Positions 12,251-23,504 of a stretch of 64,000 nucleotides of DNA are shown here, piece by piece (position 1 is the stretch's first letter; each line of letters begins with the position of its first letter). Under the pieces are notes generated by a model, which had not been told where the DNA came from, did no database searches, and saw nothing but the letters and a program-made list of their open reading frames with translations. The translations under genes were made by a program, and so were the position numbers. The stretch lies in NCBI RefSeq assembly GCF_016086655.4, contig NC_052136.2, positions 14,384,001-14,448,000 on the forward strand. Direction: 5' to 3'. The stretch is from Lepeophtheirus salmonis. Taxonomy: Eukaryota > Arthropoda > Copepoda > Siphonostomatoida > Caligidae.

Positions 12251-13778
12251 TTTTATTAAGAACAACTACAAAAACTCACAACAGCGTCACTTGACAACAG
12301 CGTCCTCTTTTTATTAACTCAAGCAAACACAGTCTTGCCTTCTCAGCCTCAATATTCTTATCATCATCATAACCTAAGTAGCAGCATGTTAAGAAAAATT
12401 AGTTTTAACGTTCCTCTATATGGGAGACGGGCAGGTTACTTACTTACTAGTTACAGTTACACACGTTTTCCTCATGATATTTCTTATTGTTGGGACCAGC
12501 TGAAACTTGGTTCATAGGTGGTTCACGGAGGAATACCATTCAGTATTCATTATTTTCAAAAAAATATTAAGAGTAAATCCTGGCGCTGGCTCTCGCAGAT
12601 GTTATAGAATCATTTTAATTATATAATTCATCAGTTAGATAGTGTAAATTATATATGAAAACATTCATAACTCGAGGCCTGTTCTATATTTATCTTTTCA
12701 TTGAAAAATTTAAAATTGGAACTATTTCCAATCAAAATTCGGTTTTCTATATAGTAATGATACAATCAAATGCATACACAAGCCTATAGGTATTCAAAGG
12801 TTTTAATTTCATAAGTATGAAAGTTGTATAATCTACAACTATGCAGCTACACCTCAAGCTTAGTATTGATAAATTGTCACATCTTATCTGACATCCGATA
12901 GAATGATAGTTTTTCTTCAACTAGATACATAATATTTACTAAGATAAAAGGAATTATCCTGAGCCAAGAATGTCATGGAATTTATTTTTCATAATTTATA
13001 ATTTCGGATTTGTAATAATTGAAAGACATGCTGCTAAGTCAATCATCTCGTTACCCTGATGATTAATGTTTGTTATGGAAAAAAAAAGGATGACTCGTGA
13101 GAGACAAATTTATTAAATGAATTTTTTTTTGAGTTACTTATAAACAGGGCTCCACGGTTTTTAAGACTAGCCATTAGCCAAGAGGCTTGCCATTTTTTTT
13201 TACCAGATCTGTGTTAGTGAAAAATCAACTAGCCATGAATACCAGAAATATTGGATCATTTTTAGACTATTATAGAGGCACTTTTGTTTTAAAATATGGT
13301 TAGATTTAGAAGTAAGAAACTATACACTATATTGCAAAATTTCTCTTTTAAAAATCATCCATATTAATATTTGTTTTCAATGTATATTCAACTTATGAGA
13401 CGTTGACAAAAGGTGTACTAATGATTTCAATACAAAATTGTGTATGCTATATTTAAGATATATCAAAACATGGTAGACATAGGCCACCCTGCACTAGTTC
13501 CAATTGTTTTTTAACTTGCCATGAGCTAGCGTGACTGTCGAATATTTTTATAAATAGCTTTGAAAACAGTTGCTAATTACAAAATAGCGACTATGTCTAC
13601 TTTTTATAATATATTTTTGGTATTTACCTAATAAAATCTGAATATTTATTAACCATTGAAAAATAAATATTTTTATATTTAATAAGTAATTTAATTATTT
13701 AGGAACTATGTAGAATGTATTTATTATTTTCCATTTTATTTAATTTGAAAAGTGGGTGCTTGGGAAGGTTAATAGAAA
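12251..13778. other. Intergenic, nothing recognised
   Basis: AT-rich sequence without a supported gene. Short ORFs here have no recognisable protein pattern. Confidence 0.4.
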
Positions 13779-14060
13779 TACAAGGTTATACCATAACGCG
13801 TGTACGACTGATGCGTGACTTCCCCCACGCTTTTAATATTGACGTCATACTATACGAGTGGTTGTGTGTTTTATCAAAATCTGTTTTTCTTGTCGAGCAG
13901 TCTGTACGATACATTAAATTGAAAATTCCAGCAATAGTGATGTCATTTACTATAAGTGGTTGCGTGTTTTGTCAAAATCTGCCTGTCTTGCTCAGCAGTC
14001 GGTACAGACATCAGATTGAAAATTTTAGGAAGCCCGATTACATGATGGTGTAACCTTGTA
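13779..14060. mobile_element. MITE with TA-flanked inverted termini and internal duplication
   Basis: The left end TACAAGGTTATACCAT (13779) and the right end, which reverse-complements to TACAAGGTTACACCAT (ending 14060), form 16-bp inverted repeats with one mismatch, each edged by TA as in Tc1/mariner-type insertions. The interior carries two diverged tandem copies of about 97 bp (about 13840 and 13937), each with a GTCATnnTATA...GTGGTTG...TCAAAATCTG pattern. The ORF across it is incidental. Confidence 0.7.
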
Positions 14061-14764
14061 TTTATATTGACCTTGGGAATACCCAACAGTAAATTTTCAA
14101 AATAATATGGTACAACCGTGCGCAGAAAACTGCCCGTATATCTTTGAAACTTATTGATGAATAATAACTAATTATAAATTTGCTTAATATTATTTTGACA
14201 AATATCCAAGCATATTTGTGTGTTCCATCCTCCAAGGGAGTACCTTCAAGTGTGAGTAATATTATTGTAATACAATTTCCTTGAAATCCAATCCAATCTT
14301 CTAAGATATGGATTGATAGTGTTGTGTCTTGACAAGGTTGATGATACAAACTATTAATTACCAGAGATCCAGGAACGACCGAAGAGAAAGAGACGTGGAG
14401 GAATAATACAGATTTAGGAAAGCTCGCGTAGGGAAAATTTGTATAGGGAAAGTTTGTAGTAGGATTACTCGCCTTGGGAATATTCGTATAGGATAGACTC
14501 GCCTCCTTTTATTCATTCTAAATAATACCCGTCGTTATCTTTATTGTATAACGCAACCTTTCTTCCAAAAAGAAATAGAAAAGAGGCACGAAATCATCTG
14601 GCAGTTAGCTAAATAAGTCAATCATACCAATTGATATAAATCTCGTATGTACTCCTAGACTATCACCATCATATATTATTTCTTCACCATTTTAAAATAT
14701 ATTTTTTTTAATATCTAAATCTACATTGTATTTTATTCGTTAGATTATTATTGTACTGCTTAAT
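14061..14764. other. Intergenic, nothing recognised
   Basis: AT-rich sequence. An open frame on the minus strand (14062-14349) has no recognisable pattern, so I do not call it a gene. Confidence 0.35.
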
Positions 14765-15030
14765 AATATAATGACACAACATTTGAGTAGGGAAAATGTC
14801 CTTATACTGCAAGTCCTCGTCGAATCTCAAGTCATGTACAAGTCCTTGAATATTTTCATCGAGTCCTCAGATGCCATTCAAGCTCATTTCAAGTCCATTA
14901 TTATAATACAGAGTTCATAGTGTTTAGGCTTTTTCTGAGTCCGCGATAAACTAACTTTGGAGTCCAAGTCGAGTCACAAGCCTCGAGTCTATGTTCCCAC
15001 TTCTGGCAATAATTGACTATTGTATCTTAA
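14765..15030 (-). repeat. Dispersed AAGTCC-rich repeat, copy 1
   Basis: Rich in AAGTCC/GAGTCC words. Its right edge on the minus strand (AATTATTGCCAGAAGTGGGA) matches the left edge of a plus-strand copy near 25420 (AATTATTGTCGGAGGTGGGA), followed in both by AACnTnnACTCGAG. Confidence 0.6.
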
Positions 15031-17149
15031 ATTATACATTTATTATTATAATGACAATTAATGAATCATAAATGTATAATTGGTAACTCCTCTTCTCTTT
15101 GAAGGGAGATTTAAAACAGGAAAAATCAAACAACAAAATAGTTCTTCTTTCCCTAAAGCAATTTTATTTTTTAGAGTTTGAGGCGTGCTGCAACGCAATT
15201 TATTAGGTCCCAGCTTATTCAAAGGATATTGTGTATTAATTATTAGTTATTACTGTTGTGATACTTAGAACTTTTAATAATGTCATTAATTATATGTGTG
15301 TGACTCGTAAAAAGTAAAGGAATCAGTTCCTGAACAGCAGCAAGTCTTCGGGAGTCCTTATTTCTTGTTTCTAATCACAAGACGGACTTTTATTTACTTC
15401 ATTGTCGTCATATGGGATTAAAGATGTTTAATTTTATTCCGAAACAGCAAGTTTATTTCCTTATAGTGGTGGAGGATATCCCCCTCCTTAGGGAATGACT
15501 TTAATTAGAGGAAGACGAAACACACCAATCTGACCCCTCATTAATTGGGATGGGCCTTTTTGACCTTAAAATTTATCAAGGAGGGTTTATTAACCTTGAA
15601 AAATTTGTGACATACTGTATATAAATATTCAAAGCAAACAATAAAAACCAGCACACGCCCTTGAGCTATCAGCATCACTTTGCATGCGTTGCTTGAAATC
15701 ACTCAATTTTCTTTTAGGTGCACACGAACTTATTAAGAGTACTTGAAATGATCAGAAATGAACTTGTAATGTTCGCTAATGTAGATTATATAATGAATAA
15801 TGCAATATTATAATAAAATGATAGATTTGCCGTGACACTCCGCCCCATGATGCATTTAGCAATCTTATAATTCATATATCATAATTCATAAGTTATGAAT
15901 TATGATATATGAAGGTTCATAATGAAAGGAAAATTCATTTTAGGGAATTTGATTGTCAAGAAAACGTGTATAACGTGTAAACGTAACAAATGCGGGATCA
16001 TGCATCATTTGTACTTTTTTTGACACCCCTTGTTTTAAGTGCCTGTTACCAAACTGATCCTGTATTACAAAGAACCGAGACCGAAACCGTTGAAATGAAA
16101 GAACCGGGACAAGGACCGATGAACCTGAGCCAGATGATAGAGTCATCTTGTGTATTTACTCACAGGGTAGGTTTGGAACACAGAAAATATGTATATTTTT
16201 ATTTTCTATGATTTTGAGTTGCCAATTTTAAAATAGATGCAAATTTGCAGCTAGGATCTCTAAATATTATAATTATAACCTAAAAAAATATTCGAATCAT
16301 ACTCTAGAAATTAAATTTAAATTCTCAGTTCCTAAAATAATAAATACAAATAAACAATTTTACTAAAACTACTCACATATGAATATAAACTATTCTTAAT
16401 TTATAGTTTGGAATAATATTTTGTAATCTTGGGTCTAAATCCAACCATTTGAATTATGGAACTCCAAATCCATTTGAATAATTGTGCAAATACACTCTGG
16501 TATACCAAATTTATGAAGTAATCACATTAGTATCCGAAGATCAATATAATAAGAATAATATTTCATATTAATTAATTATTCAAGAATGAAACTTACTACA
16601 TAATGGTCTGGAACAAATACTAACTGAAGTTGATACTTTACTTTTGAAGGACAAATTCATCGATTTAAATAATTATTTTAATAATATTATGAACATTTAC
16701 GTTAGAGAACCTTTTAATATAAATGTAGTTTGATTTTGAATTGTATACATTCAGTCAAGCTATCATTTTTTGCTATTACGAACCAATTTTTGGGATTTCA
16801 AATATTATCTCAAAATGAAAGAGTTGCTTAAAATACCAAATTATGTTGAGTTAAAACTGGGATATAATAAAGATTATTATCATTATTATATCCCATGATA
16901 AAATTACAACTACAACAAATATTATAATTGTACAAAGTTCACAAGAGCTCACCATTTGGAATTTATCATCAAAAATTATGTTTATCACCACAATAGGTTT
17001 CGTGAGTGGAACTTGTGTTCCTCCAGAGAGTATTAGAAATCATAGCATAAGAATCGTGCCAACAAAAAATAATATAACTAATAATAATATTGGTAAGAAG
17101 AGGTAGACAAAATCTCTGTTGAAAACTTCAAATTACTCCATTTCGATCG
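15031..17149. other. Intergenic, mostly anonymous
   Basis: AT-rich. Holds the perfect palindrome at 15871-15913 and an ORF at 15990-16211 with a hydrophobic start but no family resemblance. Its GAACCGGGACAAGGACCG word resembles sequence near 53.67 kb, so it is more likely repeat than gene. Confidence 0.4.
15871..15913. repeat. Perfect 43-nt palindrome
   Basis: Two exactly complementary 21-bp AT-rich arms around a single G at 15892. It can extrude as a cruciform or fold as a hairpin. No function is evident. Confidence 0.9.
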
Positions 17150-18450
17150 AATAAATATTGGCATTGAATGAGTACTACTGCAAGGTCATCCACAAAACAG
17201 GAAAATTTAACGTTGTGGGTGACACGGTATCATTAATCAAGGCTTTTAGCTCCCGTACGCCCTCAAGCATTCCTATTTCTCGACGATGTCGTCAAAGATC
17301 TACAATCAAGAGATCCCCTTTGTTTGGAATACAAATCAAAGCATTTTACTTCTAAGGGTTTTAGGGAGGTGACACTTATAGGTGTTGGAAATCAAAGTAG
17401 TTATACTTTTTAGAGATATCGTTTTATCGGAAAAGCTTTGCAAGATAATTTTCGATATGACTCACGGATTGTCAATTCCTGGCTTTAAAATAAATCTCCG
17501 CGAGATTTCTAACACGTTGGTTGGGCTAAACTTGATAGCAAATATCCAATTATGGGGCGGAGGGATATTTATCATGCCTGAAAAACAATCCTGGACTTCA
17601 TACCAGACACACAGGATTAACTCCTTTTGACCAAAACTATAGTCGATACTACAATCCACTTCGAAATCATTGGACCGTCTAAAGTTTTCCGATTCCTTCT
17701 GACTATCACCTATTGGGTATATGGGTGGACTAATGGCGCTCCTAAATTAATTATATCACGGCTGAGACAGCCACTAACACCTTTGCTGGATGGGTTTCGA
17801 AATTTAAGATACTACATTCAGCCCATTCTTATAGAGGAGCTCTATTTACGGGAACATTGTGGAGACGCTTGAGACAACACCTTAGGTCAAACAATTTATT
17901 TACACGTACCATATGGAATCCTCAAATGTTTTAATCGAACGCTGAAGACATCGATTGCCACCAGGATGAATATGGAGGGAGTGTCTTTGATTGAGTTTTT
18001 GTGACCCTTTGTTCTTCTTGATCTTAGAAATTCAGTACGTGCAATCCCAGGGCCATGTTTCTCCCCCATGGATAATGTGCAAGGATCGGCTCAAAGGCTT
18101 TCCTTGCCATTAACAGAATCTCAAGGTAGTCCTAACGACAGACACCTATTCGAAAAACTCATAAAAATTGAACATAGACCATCTGGAATGGTCGTAGAGC
18201 TTCTGAGAAGAGTGGAATCTGCTATCCAGTCTCTGGGACAAGCTTCTTAAGTATTTATTGAGAACTAGCCGATAAAGCCTACCGTGGTGCCTACTAACCC
18301 TGACCCTTCAAAGTTTTTAGTCAAAGCATGGTCAGATTTTTAGACTCAGTTACAATTGATAGATTGAAAATAGCTTACGGAATGGAGGATATACTCCCGA
18401 ATTTTAGAACTAGTAACGAAGCATCTTAGGTTAGAATCTGCATCTAAGTG
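17150..18450 (+). pseudogene. Ty3/gypsy pol relic: zinc-binding and integrase core region
   Basis: Old LTR-retrotransposon fragment spread over three frames with many stops. In order: an RNase H tail-like piece (GKFNVVGDTVS), the integrase zinc-binding region (REISNTLV and a degraded Cys pair), a catalytic-core segment with ITAETATNTFAGWVSKF and FTGTLWRRL, then NRTLKTSIATRMN corresponding to the NRTLK block of Ty3/gypsy integrases. A further tail runs to about 18250. The upstream protease/RT part is absent. Non-functional as it stands. Confidence 0.75.
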
Positions 18451-18618
18451 TCCTATATTATTATGGAATACAGTTTATTTTATTCTTTTATCACTACTAA
18501 TTTTATTTAGATATTTTCTGTATTTTATTTCATATTGGTACATATTTTATTTTTATGACTCATTCACATTTTCAGATAATATGTCATTTAACATTTTATT
18601 GCATTCCCTTAGACTTAA

Positions 18619-18760
18619 ATTCTAGGGCCAGTATTATGGGATCTAGTATGAGCTATTAGAACGGGATAGTTTATGTTCTAGATTATCATTAATGAACTCT
18701 CAATAAAGTCATTCTATGTTTAAACCTTCTACAGTTAAATCCCTACATATATATATATAT
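18619..18760 (+). mobile_element. Possible polypurine tract and 3' LTR of the gypsy relic
   Basis: After the pol relic, TTCTAGGGCCAGTATTATGG resembles the junction of a polypurine-like tract and an LTR beginning AGTATT. A CAATAAAG poly(A)-like signal follows about 80 bp later. No second LTR copy is in the window to prove it. Confidence 0.35.
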
Positions 18761-19193
18761 AAAAGTATCAATACTTAATTATCCCGGTATTTTGTTAGAA
18801 TAGTTGTTGAATCTAGTGTGATTGTTAAGAGTGAAAAAGCTGATGACTTTAATTACAAACAAGTCTTCTTAAATCTTAAAGGCTCTTAGTAGAATAATAT
18901 ACAACATTTGTGTAAGAATAAATTTAGTACCGATTCAGTTATGAATATAAATATTTAATTATTATGAAATAAATTACTTTATTTTAAATATAATTATACT
19001 TTGCTATTTCTGCTAAATTGCACACAATGGGAACATCCACTGTGAACTTTGGTCTAATCAAAAAGTCATTGAAGTGAAAAAGAAAATATAAATGTATTTT
19101 AATTAATAAATAGATGTGAATTAGAATTTTTCCTTCTCAGTCGTTAAGATTAATATATTTTAATATCTTGGGAAAAGTTGCACTTTTATATGT

Positions 19194-20054
19194 CTACTTA
19201 TGATGAATCTTATGATGTGTCTTCAAGCTTCCTAATCGAGTAAAAGAAATAAAGCAGGAACCACAGTGGAATTTTTTAATCTTCTCATGAAGAGCTTTAG
19301 TATGCCTCTTCAAGTCTCCTGATTGTGTAAAAGAACTGCAGCAGTAGGTACATTTGAATTTTTTAATCTTCTCATGAACACCTTCAATATGCCTCTTCAA
19401 GTCTCCAGAGCTTATAAAAGAACTAGAGCAGTCACTACATTGGAATTTTTTTATCTTCATATGAACTCCCTCAATATGCATTTTCAAGCTTCCATGTTGT
19501 GTGAAAGAACTAGAGCACAAAGTGCATTTGAATTTTTTTATCTTCTCATGAACAGTTTCAGTATGCCTCTTCATGTGTCCAGAGTTTCTAAAAGAACTAG
19601 GGCAGTGAAGACATTTAAATTTTTTGATCTTCTCATGAACACCTTCAATATGTATTTTCAAGCTTCCAGAGTGTGTAAAAGAACTAGAGCAGTCACTACA
19701 TTGAAATTTTTTTATCTTCTCATGAACACCTTGAATATGCCTTTTCAAGTCTCCAGAGCTTGTAAATGCACTAGAGCAGTAAGTACATTGGAAATTTTTC
19801 TTCTTCTCATGAACACCTTCTATATGTCTCTTCAAGTGTCCAGAGCGTGTAAATGAACTAGAGCAGTCAGTACATTGGAAATTTTTCTTCTTCTCATGAA
19901 CACCTTCTATATGTCTCTTCAAGTCTCCAGAGCGTGTAAAAGAACTAGAGCAGTGACTACATTGGAATTTTTTTAACTTTACATGGATATTGTGATTCAT
20001 TAGATCAGTAAAACCCCGCTGTGACGATGGGGTAGAAGATAAGAAAATAGGCAA
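19194..20054 (-). CDS. Nine-finger C2H2 zinc-finger protein
   Basis: ORF of 286 aa, with nine C2H2 fingers filling residues of about 33-286. Fingers fit C-x2-C-x12-H-x4-H (CSHCSSSFTRSGDLKRH and variants) at a strict 29-residue, 87-bp period; linkers are EKIKKF(Q/K) or EKKKNFQ instead of the canonical TGEKP. Frameworks are nearly identical while helix positions -1, 3 and 6 vary (R/D/R, R/H/R, S/D/R, H/S/I, N/H/R, Q/S/M, S/D/R, Q/D/R, R/S/T), the usual sign of changing DNA specificity. No KRAB, BTB or ZAD domain is visible. The first residues (SSQRGFTDLMN) lie in a dispersed repeat also found at 45.3 kb, so the 5' end may be spliced and the true start is uncertain. Surrounded by transposon relics but itself intact. 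Confidence 0.75.
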   Translation of the reverse strand: MPIFLSSTPSSQRGFTDLMNHNIHVKLKKFQCSHCSSSFTRSGDLKRHIEGVHEKKKNFQCTDCSSSFTRSGHLKRHIEGVHEKKKNFQCTYCSSAFTSSGDLKRHIQGVHEKIKKFQCSDCSSSFTHSGSLKIHIEGVHEKIKKFKCLHCPSSFRNSGHMKRHTETVHEKIKKFKCTLCSSSFTQHGSLKMHIEGVHMKIKKFQCSDCSSSFISSGDLKRHIEGVHEKIKKFKCTYCCSSFTQSGDLKRHTKALHEKIKKFHCGSCFISFTRLGSLKTHHKIHHK

Positions 20055-20195
20055 GAATCACTTGAATGTCGATCCTCAATCCTTCTCCGAATCCAACGAG
20101 GACTTACAATTATAACTCCACAACAAATATTCAGGGTTACTCTCCGTCTTCTATGTAGACGAGCTTGCAAATGTTCAATCTAGTTTCGTTTATAT
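20040..20195 (-). repeat. Dispersed repeat at the 5' end of the nine-finger gene
   Basis: Contains a GGACTTACAATTATAACTC core and flanking blocks that recur near 45.2, 45.45, 45.7 and 51.65 kb. It runs into the first codons of the zinc-finger ORF. Confidence 0.7.
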
Positions 20196-20535
20196 TAATG
20201 ATGATAACTTCACCTTGTATACACCTTACGATAAGCATTTACTAATTAGCATCACTGACAAGGGCTATATAGAGGGAACCATGAATAATAACAGAGCGAC
20301 GAAGCTTTATTGTGGAGGTTATGGTTGTTATTGACTCGAGAAGACGTCAGCTGTTGTCCTAGTATTTATGCTATAATAATCAATGTTATTCACGGCAAAC
20401 GTTCATATAACAGATACTAAGAGACAAGTCAGGGAACAGTTTACAGTATCAAGGAAGACCAGAACCACAAGTCTTCCTTGACCGTATATATGTATTTGGA
20501 GAGTAACAGATTATATATTCTATTCTATTATTGTT
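20196..20535. other. Spacer before the P-type element
   Basis: No gene recognised. A short TCAGGGAACAG word at 20422 partly resembles the start of the element's terminal repeat but has no inverted partner that I found. Confidence 0.3.
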
Positions 20536-20563
20536 CAGGGAACACTGAAATGAACATGGAACG
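20536..20563 (+). repeat. Left terminal inverted repeat of the P-type element
   Basis: The first 19 bases, CAGGGAACACTGAAATGAA, match the reverse complement of the right end exactly; over 28 bases 26 match. Confidence 0.85.
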
Positions 20564-20889
20564 CATTCTTTTTTTTCTTTTTTACATGACTGCAAAGAAG
20601 AAATGAATAATTCATTTTTTATATATTCATTCCTAATGATTATTCTAGTTTTTTGTGAACTTGGTTAAAGTTATAAACGTATTTTTGTTTTCAACAATTT
20701 TTAATTGTTATATATCTACTTTTATTTGGTAATAATAAATCTTAACATATACATATAGTGTGTAGGGACCTTAATTATAAATATATATATAATATATATC
20801 CATCACATATATATATTACATTTTCACAGGAATGATTTAATAAATTTATTAACAATTTCATCTAATAAATTGATATTTTGCATTTATTC

Positions 20890-22990
20890 TTTTAGACAGA
20901 ATGATTTGCAGTTATCCAGGTATAGGATTGAAACTCATTAAAATCATAGTGAGGAAAAAATTGTTGAAGAAAAATATTATCTTCATAAGTTTCAAAAAGA
21001 TCCTACAATTACTAAAGTATGGGTCAATTCCATCAGAAGAAAAAACTAAAAGCCAAATCAATATTCAAGATTATGTAGCAAGCACTTTCCTATATGAGCT
21101 TTTATTCATGTAAGAACGGATACAAATTCAACTCGGCAAAAAATATATAATCCACTTAAACGATATAAGTTAAAATCTGATGCTGTACCAATAGTACTTC
21201 CGGATTTTCCAAAAAAAACATGGGAAAACAAACTTTGCCTGAAAGGACAACAACTTTATCTACTTCTACTAAAAGATTATTCTTTAGAAAAGGCATATTT
21301 ATATTTCAAAGTAGTTAAAAGTGCATTGTTATTTTTTTCAGATTTGAGCAAGATAGACTTCGTCTCAATTCTCAAATTGAACGTTTATTTCAAGAAGATG
21401 AATTAAAAAATTTCACGGATATAAAAAAAACCTGGATAAATCGTGTTTAGCCAAAGGCATTAATGTAATATATAATGAAGATTTCGTCATGTTTTATGCC
21501 TTATCATAACAGGATCGTGTTCCTTACATTTTGTTTGCTTTAAAAGTGAATAATGACCTCTCTTTCTCAATTTTTTCAAGAGGACTTCCTATACCTATTG
21601 TCGAAGTGAATCGTATATGTTCATCAAAGAGTCTGATATCAATAACATTTTAGCATATTTAAAAAATAAACAGAATGAACTTAAACTATAATTCAAGCAT
21701 AAAGTATGCCATTTGAGATATTGGAAGAAGCAGTACATCATCAAGACTTTAATGAGAAAAATCATATACGAAGATACTCTCCTGAATTTTTAGGAATTTC
21801 AATACTTTGGCACAATACAAGACCAGTTTTATATAATCAAATTAAAGAATATGGAATTATTTACTTGCCATCTGAATCGCACATAAAAAGAATAACAAGT
21901 ATGTTCTCCGTTGAAGGAGTTCCAGTTTCAACATTTGATAATTTAAAATCTAGAGTTAAATTATTGGAAGAAAAATACAATTATGTTTCTATAATAATTG
22001 GCAATGTTTATTCCTCACAAAGAGTTGAATTTAGTGGTAGCATTTTTTTTTGGATGTGATAGGAATGGAAACTATTCTAAAACCATACTTTGTTTTATGG
22101 TGAAGAGTGTACTTGGGAAATACAGTGACATGGTAGCTATGGTAACAATCACAAATATTAAATCTTCCATAATAAAACAATATTATATGGAAGTTCTTGA
22201 AGAAGTTACCAAAGTTTACCTACAATCCGTTGCAAGATTACGGATACGCATACCTCAAACAGAAAGTTCTATCTGGATGAACTAGGAAATTGAATTTTTC
22301 CTAGATATATACTGAACCCTTTTTCTACTTCCGAAAGAAAAATATTTGTTATTCGATTCGGTAAATATCTTCAAAAAAATTTATAACAATTTTACTAGCA
22401 GACGAAAATTATCATGTCCATCTTTTGAAAAGGAGGATGTTATTCTTGAAGCCGAATTTGGGAGTGTGAGCCAAATCTTCTACATGGAGCTAGGCCAGGG
22501 ATTTAAATTAGCTCACAAGCTTAATCATAAAGTAAGTGCTCCTCAACCAATTGAAAAGTCTAATGTTGATCTTTCTCTAAGGTTTTTTCACGAGTCTTTC
22601 TCAATGGATGAATTGGGAAAATATTAAGAATTAGACTCCTTTGTTAATGAAATTAATAGAGGTGGTCTAAAAAAGCTCAGTGATGTAATCTGTCTTCTTG
22701 GAGGACATCTCTATGAAGTGTTACAACATATTTTTTTCATATAATGAATGGCGAAATGTTATTTTATCTATGGCTACTCCAAGAAATGTTTTGTAAAAGG
22801 CGCATGAAGATTTTTTACTTCTGATCAAACTACATCATGGTTTGAAAAATCTTCATGCAGTAATAATCATCTTCTTAGCACTACTTTCTTTAATATAATT
22901 GCATCAAAAATGTTTAATATGTTTGCAAAAAATTTTGTGTCTGAAGCAAACAGCCATCTTCAAGTAATATAAAAAAGGAGAAGTACTTGG
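20890..22990 (+). pseudogene. THAP/P-element-type transposase, multiply disrupted
   Basis: THAP part (about 20898-21230): a CSYPG start, then KVWVNSIRRKN*KPNQYSRLCSKHF, abbreviated here, and AVPIVLPDFP, giving the THAP order Cys pair, Trp, CxxH and AVP; stops replace residues inside. Transposase body: YSPEFLGISILWHN, LPSESHIKRI, VEFSGSIFF at 21706-22059. It then continues in another frame after a 9-T run (about 22045) with KTILCFMVKSVLGKYSDMVA. A P-element insertion-domain piece starts at 22346 (NIFKKIYNNF, AHKLNHKVSAPQPIEKSNV). NRGGLKKLSDVI and MFNMFAKNFVSEAN form the C-terminus near 22650-22970. Not functional as read. Confidence 0.8.
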
Positions 22991-23300
22991 AAAAATGATT
23001 CCAATACTAAAAAAATTCCAAAGCTGAAATCAGATTGAATTGTGAATTAGCTCCTTTTTTCTTCAATGTCGTTTGTATTTTGCACATATTGTATTTGTTT
23101 CATTGTAAAATTAAGTTGAATCAAAATTATTTGTTAATTTTTTATTTAAAAAAATAAATATTTAGTAGTTTAAAAAGGGTAAGTTATGGGTTTTGAGATG
23201 TTAAAGTTTCAATTTACTGTATTTAATTTATTAATGTGATTTATCATATGAATAATTCCATTTGCACTCTAGTAAAAAACCGCACGCCAAAAGAAGATAT

Positions 23301-23328
23301 CGTTCAATTTTCATTTCAGTGTTCCCTG
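23301..23328 (-). repeat. Right terminal inverted repeat of the P-type element
   Basis: Inverted copy of the left end. Together they define the element boundaries. Confidence 0.85.
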
Positions 23329-23504
23329 TGGTATACAGTTGATAATATTGTAGAGAAAAACGCGTGCAAGGAGAAGGGGGAAAAAAAGACATATGGTATC
23401 ATTGTTTAAAATACTGATGTGATTATCATCTGCCTGCTTTATTATGATTTTTGAGGGTATAACGAAAGTATTTATTAGCAAAATGTTTAATAAAGATATA
23501 CTAC

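Larger units (their letters stand above)
20536..23328 (+). mobile_element. P-type (THAP) DNA transposon, near full length, degraded
   Basis: Bounded by 28-bp inverted repeats (20536-20563 and 23301-23328, 26 of 28 matching, starting CAGGGAACACTGAAATGAA). The interior encodes, in order, a THAP domain, a P-element-type transposase body and its C-terminal region, all on the plus strand and broken by stops and frameshifts. The flanking 8-mers differ (TTATTGTT and TGGTATAC), so no target-site duplication survives or the insertion site has changed. Total 2,793 bp. Confidence 0.8.

Noticed and set aside
15990..16211. Small secreted-protein-like ORF
   Set aside because: Hydrophobic start only; overlaps sequence that recurs in part near 53.67 kb, so repeat-derived noise is more likely.
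19323..19856. 177-residue plus-strand ORF with periodic SRxCKRTRAV words
   Set aside because: Antisense reading of the zinc-finger array; its periodicity is inherited from the 87-bp repeat.
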